Shown: positions 45,354 through 55,170 of the stretch, piece by piece
Layout of the letters: each line of letters starts with the position of its first letter
Position numbering within the stretch: the first letter of the stretch is position 1
Source of the DNA: Kushneria indalinina DSM 14324
Lineage (GTDB): Bacteria > Pseudomonadota > Gammaproteobacteria > Pseudomonadales > Halomonadaceae
Length of the DNA stretch: 64,000 bases
Direction of reading: 5' to 3'
Assembly (NCBI RefSeq): GCF_003385845.1
Contig: NZ_QRDJ01000007.1
Coordinates: 211,281-275,280, forward strand
Notes under the pieces: generated by a model
Databases searched by the model: none
Seen by the model: the letters and a program-made list of their open reading frames with translations, nothing else
What the model was told of the DNA's origin: nothing
Made by a program: the position numbers and the translations under genes

Positions 45354-46766
45354 TTACTTGTCGAGCCACTCGGTGTGGAACACGCCGTCGCGATCAAGAC
45401 GCTTGTAGGTGTGGGCTCCGAAGAAGTCACGCTGGGCCTGCACCAGGTTGGCCGGCAGCTTCTCGGCGCGGTAGCTGTCGTAGTAGGCCACCGCAGACGA
45501 GAAGGTCGGTACCGGAATGCCGTTCTGGACCGCATGGCTGATCACGTCACGCAGCGACTGCTGGTAGCGCTCGGCGATGTCGGAGAAGTACGGCGCCATG
45601 AACAGGTTCGCCAGATCCGGCGTTTCCTGGTAGGCATCGGTGATCTTTTGCAGGAAACGAGCGCGGATGATGCAGCCGGCGCGGAAGAGCTTGGCGACCG
45701 AGCCGTAGTCGAGATTCCAGTCGTGATGATCGCTTGCCGAACGCATCTGGGCAAAGCCCTGGGCGTAGGAGGCGATCTTGCTGAAATAAAGCGCCTGGCG
45801 GACCTTTTCGATAAACTCGGCGCGGTCACCTTCAAAGGGCGTCTCAGCCGGGCCCTTGAGCACTTTCGAGGCCGCCACGCGCTCTTCCTTGAGAGAGGAG
45901 ATAAAGCGGGCGAAAACGGACTCGGTGATCAGCGGCAGCGGCACGCCCAGATCCAGCGCGCTCTTGCTGGTCCACTTGCCGGTGCCCTTTTGCCCTGCAG
46001 AGTCGAGAATCGTGTCGACCACGTACTCGCCATCCTCGTCACGCTTTTTGAAGATACGCGCGGTGATGTCGATCAGATAGCTGTCAAGCTCGCCCTTGTT
46101 CCACTCGGCGAAGACATCGGCCAGCTCGTCGTTGGACAGCCCCAGGCCGTCCTTGAGGATGGCGTAGGCTTCGCTGATGAGCTGCATGTCACCGTATTCG
46201 ATGCCGTTGTGCACCATCTTGACGTAGTGACCGGCACCGTCGGGACCGACATAGTTGACGCACGGCTCGCCGTCTTCGGCGCGCGCGGCGATCTTTTCAA
46301 GGATCGGGGCGACCATGTCATAGGCGTCGCGCTGGCCGCTGGGCATGATCGAGGGGCCCTTGAGGGCGCCCTCCTCGCCACCGGAAACGCCGGTGCCGAT
46401 GAAGTTCAGACCCGCCTCGGAGAGCTCGCGGTTACGACGAATGGTATCCGGATAGTAGGTATTGCCCCCATCGATCAGGATATCGCCCTGGTCCAGATAC
46501 GGCTTCAAAGACTCGATGGTCTTGTCCGTGGCTTCACCGGCGGCCACCATCAGCAGGATGCGGCGCGGCTTTTCCAGCGAGGCCACAAACGTCTCGATCT
46601 CATAGAACGGGACCAGCTTGCTGTCGGGATTGTCAGCCAGCACTTCGTCGGTTTTCTCAGAGGAACGGTTATAGATCGACACCGTATAGCCGCGGCTTTC
46701 GATGTTGAGCGCCAGATTGCGCCCCATTACTGCCATTCCCATGACACCAATCTGTTGTCTGGTCAT
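45354..46766 (-). CDS. gnd: 6-phosphogluconate dehydrogenase (decarboxylating)
   Basis: 470 residues, full-length. NADP-binding [21 protein letters not shown] at the N-terminus, substrate and catalytic residues in [21 protein letters not shown] and [16 protein letters not shown], and the C-terminal [20 protein letters not shown]. Oxidative pentose phosphate pathway; converts 6-phosphogluconate to ribulose 5-phosphate, so it takes up carbon from the gluconate/idonate genes upstream in the window once a gluconokinase acts. No zwf or gntK nearby. Confidence 0.96.
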   Translation of the reverse strand: MTRQQIGVMGMAVMGRNLALNIESRGYTVSIYNRSSEKTDEVLADNPDSKLVPFYEIETFVASLEKPRRILLMVAAGEATDKTIESLKPYLDQGDILIDGGNTYYPDTIRRNRELSEAGLNFIGTGVSGGEEGALKGPSIMPSGQRDAYDMVAPILEKIAARAEDGEPCVNYVGPDGAGHYVKMVHNGIEYGDMQLISEAYAILKDGLGLSNDELADVFAEWNKGELDSYLIDITARIFKKRDEDGEYVVDTILDSAGQKGTGKWTSKSALDLGVPLPLITESVFARFISSLKEERVAASKVLKGPAETPFEGDRAEFIEKVRQALYFSKIASYAQGFAQMRSASDHHDWNLDYGSVAKLFRAGCIIRARFLQKITDAYQETPDLANLFMAPYFSDIAERYQQSLRDVISHAVQNGIPVPTFSSAVAYYDSYRAEKLPANLVQAQRDFFGAHTYKRLDRDGVFHTEWLDK

Positions 46767-47168
46767 TGCCTTTTACTACTCCAGCAGTCATTGAACTACG
46801 ACACGTTAGCAGCGCTGCTACGCGTCCTGATGTCCCACATCGGGATAGACAGCATGCTGTCGCCTGACGAATGTGCCACGCCAACACGGTGACAGGCCAG
46901 TCTGGCAGAGCGCGCAGCGATTGTCCCCGCCCGAAGGCGCACAAACTACGCACGGATGATCATTTCGTCGCCATTGCCCTGTCAGAGGTGGTGAACATGG
47001 ACCACATGCGCCATGCTCAATCTACGCTCTGACATAAAAAAATCTAATAAATACACGCTAATAGTGAAACAGGCTCATGACAATAACCGAGCCAGCCCTG
47101 AACGATTGCCCGTATCCCCGCCCGAGGCGATCCACTCGCAACAGGGACCGACACAGCAGGAGATGACG
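46767..47168. other. Intergenic region between gnd and Crp/Fnr gene
   Basis: 402 bases with divergent promoters expected. 47025-47075 is strongly A/T-rich. No gene, palindrome or RNA structure that I can support. An in-frame ATG at 47013 would add 52 codons to the regulator but the peptide is not family-like. Confidence 0.5.
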
Positions 47169-47930
47169 ATGAGTCATGGCTGTATCGTTGAAAACTTCAG
47201 CAATCTGATTTCACTCAGCGAACACGAAAAAGAGATACTGGCGCATCTCGAGAAGGATGCCAGAACCGTCAGGCGCCACGAGAGCCTGTGGCATTTCCGC
47301 GAGCGCACGCAAACGCTCTACACGCTGCAAAGCGGCTGGGCCTATGCCTACAAGATTTCGCTGATGGGCGAGATGAAGGTGGTCGAGATCTTTACCCCCG
47401 GCGACATTATCGGGCTGCGTGATTTCACCTTCGGACGCCATCTGACCGACGTGCGCATGATGACCGATGGCACCGTCTGCGCTTTCCCCTATCGCCACAT
47501 TCTGGACGCCTGTCAGCAGTCACGCTCGCTGTCGGCGGCCTTTTTCGCCACCGCCTCACGCGATCAGGCGCTGATGACCGAGCGCGTGGCGAGTCTGATG
47601 CACTGCAGTGCGCGCATGAAGATCGCCCATTTCATCATCGAGATGTATCTGCGGTTGAAGCACACCAGCCCCGATATGGGCCATCGCTTTGAATTCCCCA
47701 TGAACCAGAAGCTCATGGCCAGCCTTCTGGGCCTGACCAGCGTGCATGTCAGCCGCATGCTCGGCGAGCTGGCCCGTGAGGGGATGGTCAAAAAACAGCG
47801 CCGCATGCTGGAAATTCTCGACTACGAGCGCCTCTATCGTGAGGCGCAGTTTGATGAGACCTACATCCAGCTCGACCTGAGCCACATGCTCGACGTCGAC
47901 GCAAGCGACAGCGAAGCGCCCATGGGCTGA
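47169..47930 (+). CDS. Crp/Fnr-family transcriptional regulator
   Basis: 253 residues from the ATG at 47169, six bases after AGGAG. Cyclic-nucleotide-binding-like domain about 12-130 (LWHFRERTQTLYTLQSGWAYAYK, FTPGDIIGLRDFTFG) without Fnr cluster cysteines at the N-terminus (only C7), and without the usual cAMP RS motif; winged HTH about 175-220 (MASLLGLTSVHVSRMLGELAREGMV). Ligand unknown. Ends 19 bases from a convergent META-domain gene. Confidence 0.88.
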   Translation: MSHGCIVENFSNLISLSEHEKEILAHLEKDARTVRRHESLWHFRERTQTLYTLQSGWAYAYKISLMGEMKVVEIFTPGDIIGLRDFTFGRHLTDVRMMTDGTVCAFPYRHILDACQQSRSLSAAFFATASRDQALMTERVASLMHCSARMKIAHFIIEMYLRLKHTSPDMGHRFEFPMNQKLMASLLGLTSVHVSRMLGELAREGMVKKQRRMLEILDYERLYREAQFDETYIQLDLSHMLDVDASDSEAPMG

Positions 47931-47949
47931 CCGCCCCGGGTGCCTGCCC

Positions 47950-48318
47950 CTACTGCATGGGCACCCGCTCGATCGCCATCTGCTGCGACTCGCCCTCAAG
48001 ACGCCACTCGTCATTGTCCCCCTGGATCAGGCGCGGACGGCTCTCCAGAAAGTCGATCAGCGCCTGGTCCCCTGTCTCATTGTCCGGGCACGCCATGCGG
48101 GTTGAGGCCAGATTCCCGACGATCAGCCGGCCCTGTTCAACACGGGCCGGGCCAAACACTCGATTGCAGCCGCCCGTACCACTGACCCGATGCCCGTCAA
48201 AGCTCAGACTGGCCTGATCCAGCGCCCCGTCGTGTTGCACCGGTGTACGCTCCTGCGCCGCATTGCCGGCACACCCGGCAAGCGTGGCCGCCAGCAGCCA
48301 TCCATAAATGCCTTTCAT
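47950..48318 (-). CDS. META-domain (HslJ-like) lipoprotein
   Basis: 122 residues. Lipoprotein signal peptide with lipobox LAGC (cysteine 16). The META/HslJ motif SLSFDGHRVSGTGGCNRVFG and STRMACPDNE are both present, with the two conserved cysteines. Members are small envelope proteins associated with heat shock or antibiotic tolerance; role here unknown. Confidence 0.85.
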   Translation of the reverse strand: MKGIYGWLLAATLAGCAGNAAQERTPVQHDGALDQASLSFDGHRVSGTGGCNRVFGPARVEQGRLIVGNLASTRMACPDNETGDQALIDFLESRPRLIQGDNDEWRLEGESQQMAIERVPMQ

Positions 48319-48422
48319 GATCTGTCAGTGCTCCTGGTATTTGGATGAAAATCACCCACGCCCACCTTCATTAATTCCGCTCTGGTGCCGATAGCCCTGA
48401 AAGGCAAACGACACGGAACAAG

Positions 48423-50393
48423 ATGATGCCGCGCACCATTTCAGGAAAGATAACACTTGGCAGCATACTGCTGATGCTGCTGATCGGCCTGTCCATTTAC
48501 GGCGTCATGACGCTCAGGGGCAAGCCGCGTTTGATCGAGGCCAGCGACACACTGATCAACCAGACCGGTCAGTCCATCGTTAACGGTCTTCAAGGGCAGA
48601 TGGGCCAAGTAGAGAGCCTGACCGCCAGTGTTGCCGGCATGGCCGCGACCCTGCCACTGGATCCGGCGCTTTATCTAAAAGCGCTGACGGAAGTCATCAA
48701 TGCCAATGGCAATCGCGCCATTGCGGGGGGCGGGCTGTGGCCAGAGCCCGGCGCCTTCACGCCGGGCATCGATAAACGAAGCTTTTTCTGGGGTCGCGGT
48801 AACGATGGCCGGCTCTCCTACACCGATGAGTACAATTCCCCCGAAAGCGCCGCCTATCAGGACGAGCCCTGGTATCGCGCCGCCGTCAACGCACCGGCCG
48901 GTCAATGCGTCTGGTCGGCGGCCTATCTGGACCCGATCACACAGGCGCCGATGGTCACCTGCAGCGTGCCCTATCAGCGAGATGGCCGGTTTGCCGGCGT
49001 CGCCACCACCGATGTCAGCCTCTCGGGACTTGCCGACTACATGAAGGCCCATGGCCAGGCCACCGGCGGCTACGCCTTCGTGCTGGACCGCGACGGCAAT
49101 GTCATGTACTTCCCGGGCAGCGACTTCTCGGGCGGGCTGGAATCGCTGTCGGGTCTGACCACGCGTTTGCCATGGCTTGCAGCGGTGACCCAACAGGATA
49201 GTGATGAAGAAGCCCGCATCGAGGACCCCACCCTTCAGGATCAGGCCATCGTCAAACGCTTTAGCATGGTGGGTACCGGCTGGACCGTGGCGCTTGTCAC
49301 CCCGATGACCACCGTGACCCGGCTGGCCAGCACCCTGATTCAGGATCTGCTGTTCTTTATTTTGCCGGTCGTGGCGCTGTTGCTGTGGCTTGCCTGGCTG
49401 GGCAGCCGAATGCTGCTCGCCCAGATTGCCGAGACGACCCGTCAGATCGAGCGAATGAGTGAAGGCGGCGGTCAGCGCGAGGCACTGATCATCACCCGCC
49501 ACGACGAGATTGGTGCCCTGCGCGGCGCCGTCAACCGCTACGCCACGCGCCTCAACCAGCTTTTCGAGAACGTCAGCCTCGTATCAGAGACCATCGGCGG
49601 TAGAACGCGCGAGATCTCGGCCGGCAACATGGACCTCTCAAGGCGCACCGAATCGCAGGCCGCTGCACTGGAAGAAACGGCCTCGGCCATGGAAGAGCTC
49701 TCCTCGACTGTCAGTCAAAATGCCGACAGCGCCAGTGAAGCAAGCCGACTGGCAGGAGAAGCTTCAAGCGTGGCCGAAAACGGCGGCAACCGGGTCACTC
49801 GCGTCATCTCATCGATGGAAGAGATCAGCCAGAGCTCCAAAAAGATGGCCGATATCGTCAACATGATCGACGGCATTGCCTTTCAGACCAACCTGCTGGC
49901 GCTCAATGCCTCTGTCGAGGCTGCCCGCGCCGGCGAGCAGGGACGCGGCTTTGCCGTGGTGGCCGGCGAAGTCCGCAGCCTGGCCTCTCGCAGTGCGACG
50001 GCCGCCAGCGAGATCGGCCATCTGATCAAGGATTCCGTGGGGCGCATCGACGAGGGCACGCGTCATGCTCGCGAAGCCGGTGAGGTCATGCAGGAGGTAG
50101 TGGCCTCGGTTCAGCGTGTGACCGGGCTGGTCAGCGAAATCGCCATGGCCTCGAAAGAGCAGGCAGCCGGCATCAACGATGTTAATCAGGCCGTGGCCGA
50201 CATGGATAGCGTAACCCAGCAAAATGCCGCTTTGGTCGAGGAAGTCGCCAGCGCCGCCACGGCACTGGAAGAACAGACCATGGCGCTGGAGCAGCTGATG
50301 CAGGAGTTTCAGAGCACGCAAAACGCCTCCCCTGCATCGGTGGACGCTGAGGCCGAATGGTCAGCCCCGCAGGGCGCGGTCTGGGCCACCTAA
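48423..50393 (+). CDS. Methyl-accepting chemotaxis protein with periplasmic dCache sensor
   Basis: 656 residues. First membrane helix about 9-27; periplasmic Cache region about 35-290 with the typical [26 protein letters not shown] and [23 protein letters not shown] segments; second helix about 300-325; HAMP about 325-380; cytoplasmic signalling domain with the conserved tip [20 protein letters not shown] and methylation helices either side. The Cache pattern (W...Y) suits small organic ligands such as amino acids. No C-terminal CheR-binding pentapeptide is seen. Followed by a strong terminator. Confidence 0.93.
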   Translation: MMPRTISGKITLGSILLMLLIGLSIYGVMTLRGKPRLIEASDTLINQTGQSIVNGLQGQMGQVESLTASVAGMAATLPLDPALYLKALTEVINANGNRAIAGGGLWPEPGAFTPGIDKRSFFWGRGNDGRLSYTDEYNSPESAAYQDEPWYRAAVNAPAGQCVWSAAYLDPITQAPMVTCSVPYQRDGRFAGVATTDVSLSGLADYMKAHGQATGGYAFVLDRDGNVMYFPGSDFSGGLESLSGLTTRLPWLAAVTQQDSDEEARIEDPTLQDQAIVKRFSMVGTGWTVALVTPMTTVTRLASTLIQDLLFFILPVVALLLWLAWLGSRMLLAQIAETTRQIERMSEGGGQREALIITRHDEIGALRGAVNRYATRLNQLFENVSLVSETIGGRTREISAGNMDLSRRTESQAAALEETASAMEELSSTVSQNADSASEASRLAGEASSVAENGGNRVTRVISSMEEISQSSKKMADIVNMIDGIAFQTNLLALNASVEAARAGEQGRGFAVVAGEVRSLASRSATAASEIGHLIKDSVGRIDEGTRHAREAGEVMQEVVASVQRVTGLVSEIAMASKEQAAGINDVNQAVADMDSVTQQNAALVEEVASAATALEEQTMALEQLMQEFQSTQNASPASVDAEAEWSAPQGAVWAT

Positions 50394-50437
50394 TCTCAAA
50401 GACATGATCTTGACCACATGGCCTCAAAAGGCCTGTC

Positions 50438-50477
50438 AAAACAACGATGCCGGCCCATGGGCCGGCATCGTTGTTTT
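50438..50477. terminator. Bidirectional terminator, 40-base perfect palindrome
   Basis: The 20-base arm AAAACAACGATGCCGGCCCA is followed immediately by its exact reverse complement. It lies between the convergent chemoreceptor and polA genes and can terminate both. It resembles the hairpin at 63595. Confidence 0.93.
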
Positions 50478-50523
50478 CATCAGGTGGCCGGGTGCCGTCA
50501 CATGAGACAAACGCCCCAAACAG

Positions 50524-53304
50524 CTAGTGCGCCTCTTCCCAATTGTCACCGTGGCCGGCCTCGACGATCAGCGCCACATCAAGCTGTCCCGCGCCCTGCA
50601 TGCGATTGACCACCTCGGTCTTGAACGCCTCGACCTGCTCGCGGCGCACCTCAAAGATCAGCTCATCGTGGACCTGCATGACCATTTTGGCGTCAAACTC
50701 GCCCTCACGCAGCCAGGCATCCACATCGATCATGGCGCGCTTGATGATATCGGCGGCCGTGCCCTGCATCGGCGCGTTGATGGCGGTACGCTCGGCGCCC
50801 TGTCGGCGGGCGTGATTACGTGAGTTGATCTCGGGCACGTACAGCCGCCGGCCAAAGACGGTTTCGACATAGCCGTTCTCGGCCGCTTCGGCGCGAATGC
50901 GCTCCATGTAGCGCGCAACGCCTGGATAGCGGTCGAAGTAGCGCTCGATCCAGGTTTTCGCATCACGCTGCTCGACCTTGAGCTGGCGGGCCAGTCCCCA
51001 GGCACTCATGCCATAAATCAGCCCGAAGTTGATCGCCTTGGCGCTGCGGCGCTGATCAGTGGTGACCCTGTCAATTGTGGTGCCAAAGACCTCGGCGGCG
51101 GTGGCGGTATGGATGTCACGATCCTCGGCAAAGGCCGTGAGCAGGCTTTCATCACCGGAAAGGTGCGCCATGATGCGCAGTTCGATCTGCGAATAGTCCG
51201 CTGCCACCAGCTGGTAGCCGGGCGTGGCGACAAAGGCGGTGCGAATGCGCCGGCCGATGTCGCTTCGAATCGGGATGTTTTGCAGGTTGGGATCGCTGGA
51301 TGAGAGCCGCCCGGTGGCGGTCACCGCCTGGTGATAGCTGGTGTGAATGCGCCCGGTCGAGGCATTGATCAGCTGCGGCAGCTTGTCGGTGTAGGTCGAC
51401 TTGAGCTTGGACAGCCCGCGATGCTCCATGATCACCTTGGGCAGCGGGTAGTCCAGCGCCAGCTCCTCGAGCACGGCCTCCGCGGTCGAGGGCGCGCCCT
51501 TGGGCGTTTTTTTGATCACCGGGATTTTTTGTTCTTCAAACAGAATCTCGCCGAGCTGCTTGGGCGAGCCCAGGTTGAACTCGCGTCCGGCCAGCTCGAA
51601 CGCATCGCGCTCAAGCTCGGTGATGCGCTCGCCCAGCGTTCGGCTCTGCTCGCCCAGCACCTTCGTATCCACCGCCACTCCGGTGCGCTCCATGCGCGTG
51701 AGCACGGGCACCAGCGGCAGCTCGAGCGTGTCGATCACCTCGGCAAGTCTCCCCTCCTGCTCGAGGCGCGGGCGCAGGTGCGCGTGCAGGCGCAGGGTGA
51801 CATCGATGTCTTCGCAGGCATATTCCACGGCCTGCTCAAGCGCCACCTGATTAAAGGTCAGCTGTTTGACGCCCTTGCCGGCGATCTCTTCAAACGAGAT
51901 GGTCCGGTGCCCGAGATAGGCCTGCGCCAGCGAATCCATGTCATGCCGCGTGGCGGTGGAGTTGAGCACGTAGGACTCGAGCATGGTGTCGAGCAGCGCC
52001 CCATTGACGGCGATGTCGTAGCGCGCCAGCACCTCGATGTCGTACTTCAGATTCTGGCCAATCTTGGCAATCGAGGCGTTTTCCAGAATCGGCTTGAGGG
52101 CGGCCAGCACAGCGTCTCGATCCAGCTGATCCGGAGCGTCAAGATAGTCATGCGCCACCGGCACATAGACCGCCTCGCCCGGCGTGATGCCCAGACCGAT
52201 GCCGACGATCTCGGCGTCCATGTAGTTGAGGCTGGTGGTTTCCAGATCAAAGCAGAAGGTGTGGCTCTGTTTTAACCGCTCGATCCAGCGATCGAAATCG
52301 TCCTGTCCCAGCACGGCGCGGTAGTCGCGCTGCTCGCCGGCCATGGCGGAGGCCTCATCGCCGGACTCGCCGCCATCCAGATCCCCCTCGCCTGTGGGCA
52401 CATCGGGCGCGGGCTCGCCGGTGCTGCCGCCGTCGAGCAGCTCGTTGAGCCAGTTCTTGAACTCCAGACGCTGATAGAGCGACAGCAGCGCTTCGCGATC
52501 CGGGTGGGCAATGTCCAGCCCGTCCAGGCCGACCGGCAGCTCGCAGTCGGTGCGAATGGTGGCCAGCTTATAGGATAAAAACGCCTGCTCGCGGTTGTCC
52601 TCGAGCTTTTTGGCCATGGTTTTGGCACCGCGAAACGACAGCGTTTTGATCCGCTCGAGATCACCGTAGATGGTGTCGAGCCCGCCGCCCATGCCGGTCA
52701 AAAGCGCCAGCGCGGTCTTTTGCCCCACACCCGGCACGCCGGGAATGTTGTCGACGCTGTCACCCATCAACGCCAGATAGTCGATGATCAGATGCGGTGG
52801 GATGCCGAACTTTTCCTCGACGCCGGCCACATCGAGCGTCTCGTTTTTCATGGTGTTGACCATGGTGATGTGCTCGTTGACCAGCTGCGCCATGTCCTTG
52901 TCGCCGGTCGAGATGATCGCATCGCGCCCGGCCTCGGTGGCCATGCGCGACAGCGTGCCGATCACGTCATCGGCCTCGACCCCCTCGATGCACAAAAGCG
53001 GCAGGCCGAGGGCGCGCACGCACTCGTGCAGCGGCTCGACCTGGGCGCGCAGCTCGTCGGGCATGGGCGGGCGATGGGCCTTGTACTGTTCAAACAGCTC
53101 GTCGCGAAAGGTCTTGCCCTTGGCATCAAAGACCACCGCCATCGGGCTTTCGGGATACTGGCGAATCAGGCTCTTGAGCATGGAGACGACGCCGCGAACG
53201 GCGCCGGTCGGCTCACCGGTCGAGGTCGACAGGGGCGGCAGGGCATGAAAGGCGCGGTACAGGTAGGCAGAACCGTCCACCAGGACGATCGGGGCAGCGG
53301 CCAT
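50524..53304 (-). CDS. polA: DNA polymerase I
   Basis: 926 residues, full length. N-terminal 5' nuclease domain (about 1-290) with LVDGSAYLYRAFHALP and EADDVIGTL; 3'-5' exonuclease domain with intact Exo I (CFDLETTSLNYMD), so proofreading is expected; polymerase domain with motif A VAADYSQIELRIMAHLSGD, the O-helix RRSAKAINFGLIYGMSAWGLA and motif C VMQVHDELIFEV. The ATG at 53304 starts the domain; 31 upstream codons are rejected. Divergent from the DUF2782 gene. Confidence 0.97.
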   Translation of the reverse strand: MAAAPIVLVDGSAYLYRAFHALPPLSTSTGEPTGAVRGVVSMLKSLIRQYPESPMAVVFDAKGKTFRDELFEQYKAHRPPMPDELRAQVEPLHECVRALGLPLLCIEGVEADDVIGTLSRMATEAGRDAIISTGDKDMAQLVNEHITMVNTMKNETLDVAGVEEKFGIPPHLIIDYLALMGDSVDNIPGVPGVGQKTALALLTGMGGGLDTIYGDLERIKTLSFRGAKTMAKKLEDNREQAFLSYKLATIRTDCELPVGLDGLDIAHPDREALLSLYQRLEFKNWLNELLDGGSTGEPAPDVPTGEGDLDGGESGDEASAMAGEQRDYRAVLGQDDFDRWIERLKQSHTFCFDLETTSLNYMDAEIVGIGLGITPGEAVYVPVAHDYLDAPDQLDRDAVLAALKPILENASIAKIGQNLKYDIEVLARYDIAVNGALLDTMLESYVLNSTATRHDMDSLAQAYLGHRTISFEEIAGKGVKQLTFNQVALEQAVEYACEDIDVTLRLHAHLRPRLEQEGRLAEVIDTLELPLVPVLTRMERTGVAVDTKVLGEQSRTLGERITELERDAFELAGREFNLGSPKQLGEILFEEQKIPVIKKTPKGAPSTAEAVLEELALDYPLPKVIMEHRGLSKLKSTYTDKLPQLINASTGRIHTSYHQAVTATGRLSSSDPNLQNIPIRSDIGRRIRTAFVATPGYQLVAADYSQIELRIMAHLSGDESLLTAFAEDRDIHTATAAEVFGTTIDRVTTDQRRSAKAINFGLIYGMSAWGLARQLKVEQRDAKTWIERYFDRYPGVARYMERIRAEAAENGYVETVFGRRLYVPEINSRNHARRQGAERTAINAPMQGTAADIIKRAMIDVDAWLREGEFDAKMVMQVHDELIFEVRREQVEAFKTEVVNRMQGAGQLDVALIVEAGHGDNWEEAH

Positions 53305-53463
53305 GGAAGCTCCAGCGAATGACTCGAATATGGCGTCATGATACGCAAGCCGTGCGTCGACGTCAGCGGCGAAAGCGCGCGCGGTACCCACCGGCATGGC
53401 TGCTATTTGCCGCCGTGGGATTTACACTGTGCAACATTCAAGCCCCACCCTCTGGAGACCCTC

Positions 53464-53751
53464 ATGACCACTGGACGGATGCTGCCGACCCTGGCGCTGA
53501 CGGCGCTGCTGACGTCTGCCATGTTCGCTGCCACGGCGCTGGCCGGGCCCGAAGGCGAGGTCACCACCCAGCGCGACGGCGATCGCGTGGTGCGCGAATA
53601 CCGTCTCGAGGGCCGGCTCTACGCCATCGAAATCATCGAAAGTGGTGAGCGTACGGTCCTGCTGGACACCGATGGCGACGGCAACTTTCGTCGCCTGAGC
53701 AGTGAGGCCGACATCACACCGCCCTCCTGGACCCAGGAATCGGCGCGCTAG
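53464..53751 (+). CDS. DUF2782 family small exported protein
   Basis: 95 residues. Signal peptide about 1-27 (cleavage near ALAG), followed by the DUF2782 pattern EYRLEGRLYAIEIIESGERTVLLDTDGDGNF. GGAG ribosome site before the ATG. This family is regularly found between polA and thrB in gammaproteobacteria and is so here. Function unknown; a small hairpin TCACGC/GCGTGA follows the stop without a U-run. Confidence 0.88.
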   Translation: MTTGRMLPTLALTALLTSAMFAATALAGPEGEVTTQRDGDRVVREYRLEGRLYAIEIIESGERTVLLDTDGDGNFRRLSSEADITPPSWTQESAR

Positions 53752-53953
53752 ATCACGCTTTTGGCGTGAGACGCGCTGGGCAGAATATGCCATTTCGGTG
53801 ATAGACTCCGCGCTGCGCGATATCAGGCCACGCCCGGGGCGCTGTGCGATCTGGTATCCAGCGTTCGAACATGTCATTGCCGTCATCCCGAAAACCGGTG
53901 GCGGCTTTTGTTATCCAGCACGATGAGCGCCTCCGCAGCGCGCCAGGAGCCAC

Positions 53954-54898
53954 ATGGCGGTTTTTACCCCCTTAAGCGATGAACAGGTCGCTCATTTTCT
54001 AGAACGCTACGATGTCGGCACCCTGCTGTCGGTCGAGGGCGTGACAGGCGGCACCGAAAACAGCACGTTTTTTGTCACCACCGACCGGGAAGTGCTGGTA
54101 CTGACCCTGTTTGAACAGGGCGAGCAGGAAGAGCTGCCCTTTTTCGTCGATTTGCTGGCCTGGCTGGATCAGCATCAGCTGCCGGTACCGGGGCCACTTT
54201 TCGATCGCAACGGCGTGGCCCTGCAGCGCCTGGCCGACCGCCCGGCCCTTTTGTTCCCGCGTCTGGCCGGCCGGCATCCCGAGCAGCCCGGCCCCGCCCA
54301 GTGCGCCGCCATCGGTCAGGTACTGGGCCAGATACATCGCATCTCGCAGGGGTTTCAGGGCAGCCGGCCCAACCCGCGCGATCTGCGCTGGGTCCACGCC
54401 GTGCACTCCCGGGTCATGAGCTATCTGGGCCGCGATGACCAGATCCTGATGCGTGATTGCATCGATGCGCTGGACTGCCGCCTGAGAAAGGTCGTGCTGC
54501 CCCAGGGCGCCCTGCACGGCGATCTTTTTCGTGACAACACCCTTTATGAAGGCGACCGCCTGTGCGGCGTGATCGACTTCTACAACGGCTGCACCGGCGA
54601 TCTGCTCTTTGATCTGGCCATCGTCATCAACGACTGGTGCAGTGACAGCGAAGGCGCGCTGATCCCCGAACGCTACGACGCCATCATCGAAGCGTATGCC
54701 GCCGAGCGACCCTTCACCGACGAGGAGCGCCGGGTCTGGCCGACGATGCTGGAGCTGACCGCGCTGCGCTACTGGCTGTCGCGTTTGCTGGTGGTCTATG
54801 TCGACCCGCCCGCGCACGCCCTGACCCCCAAGGACCCGACCCAGTATCGCCAGATCCTGAAAGCGCGCGTTGATCACCCGCCGGCGCCGCTGCCCTGA
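53954..54898 (+). CDS. thrB: Homoserine kinase, ThrB type II (APH fold)
   Basis: 314 residues. Kinase-fold motifs: GTENSTFFVTT near the N-terminus, the catalytic loop LHGDLFRDNTLY and the magnesium site GVIDFYNGCTGDLLFDLAI. Phosphorylates L-homoserine for threonine synthesis. AGGAG precedes the ATG. The 202-base gap to the DUF2782 gene may hold its promoter. Confidence 0.94.
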   Translation: MAVFTPLSDEQVAHFLERYDVGTLLSVEGVTGGTENSTFFVTTDREVLVLTLFEQGEQEELPFFVDLLAWLDQHQLPVPGPLFDRNGVALQRLADRPALLFPRLAGRHPEQPGPAQCAAIGQVLGQIHRISQGFQGSRPNPRDLRWVHAVHSRVMSYLGRDDQILMRDCIDALDCRLRKVVLPQGALHGDLFRDNTLYEGDRLCGVIDFYNGCTGDLLFDLAIVINDWCSDSEGALIPERYDAIIEAYAAERPFTDEERRVWPTMLELTALRYWLSRLLVVYVDPPAHALTPKDPTQYRQILKARVDHPPAPLP

Positions 54899-55170
54899 CG
54901 ATGACGATGACAGTGACCGTGTCGATGCCGGCGCCTGCCGGTATCGTGAGCGCTGGCGAGCCCCGGCGCTGACGAGCCCTGATTGCTCGGGCTCGTGTTT
55001 CGGCGCTCGGTGTCTACACTGGCAACAATTGTCCGGGCAGTCTGCCCCCGGCTGGTCAAAGGCGCTAGAATGCGCGCCGGGCAGCACGGACTGCCTCTCT
55101 TGTGTATGACGACCCTGTTTTGACGACTTTCAGAATGTCGTTTGCGGCCAATTCTGACCGGAGCCTGCCC

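Noticed and set aside
47013..47168. N-terminal extension of the Crp/Fnr regulator
   Set aside because: Peptide is polar and unlike the family; the ATG at 47169 has a well-spaced AGGAG.
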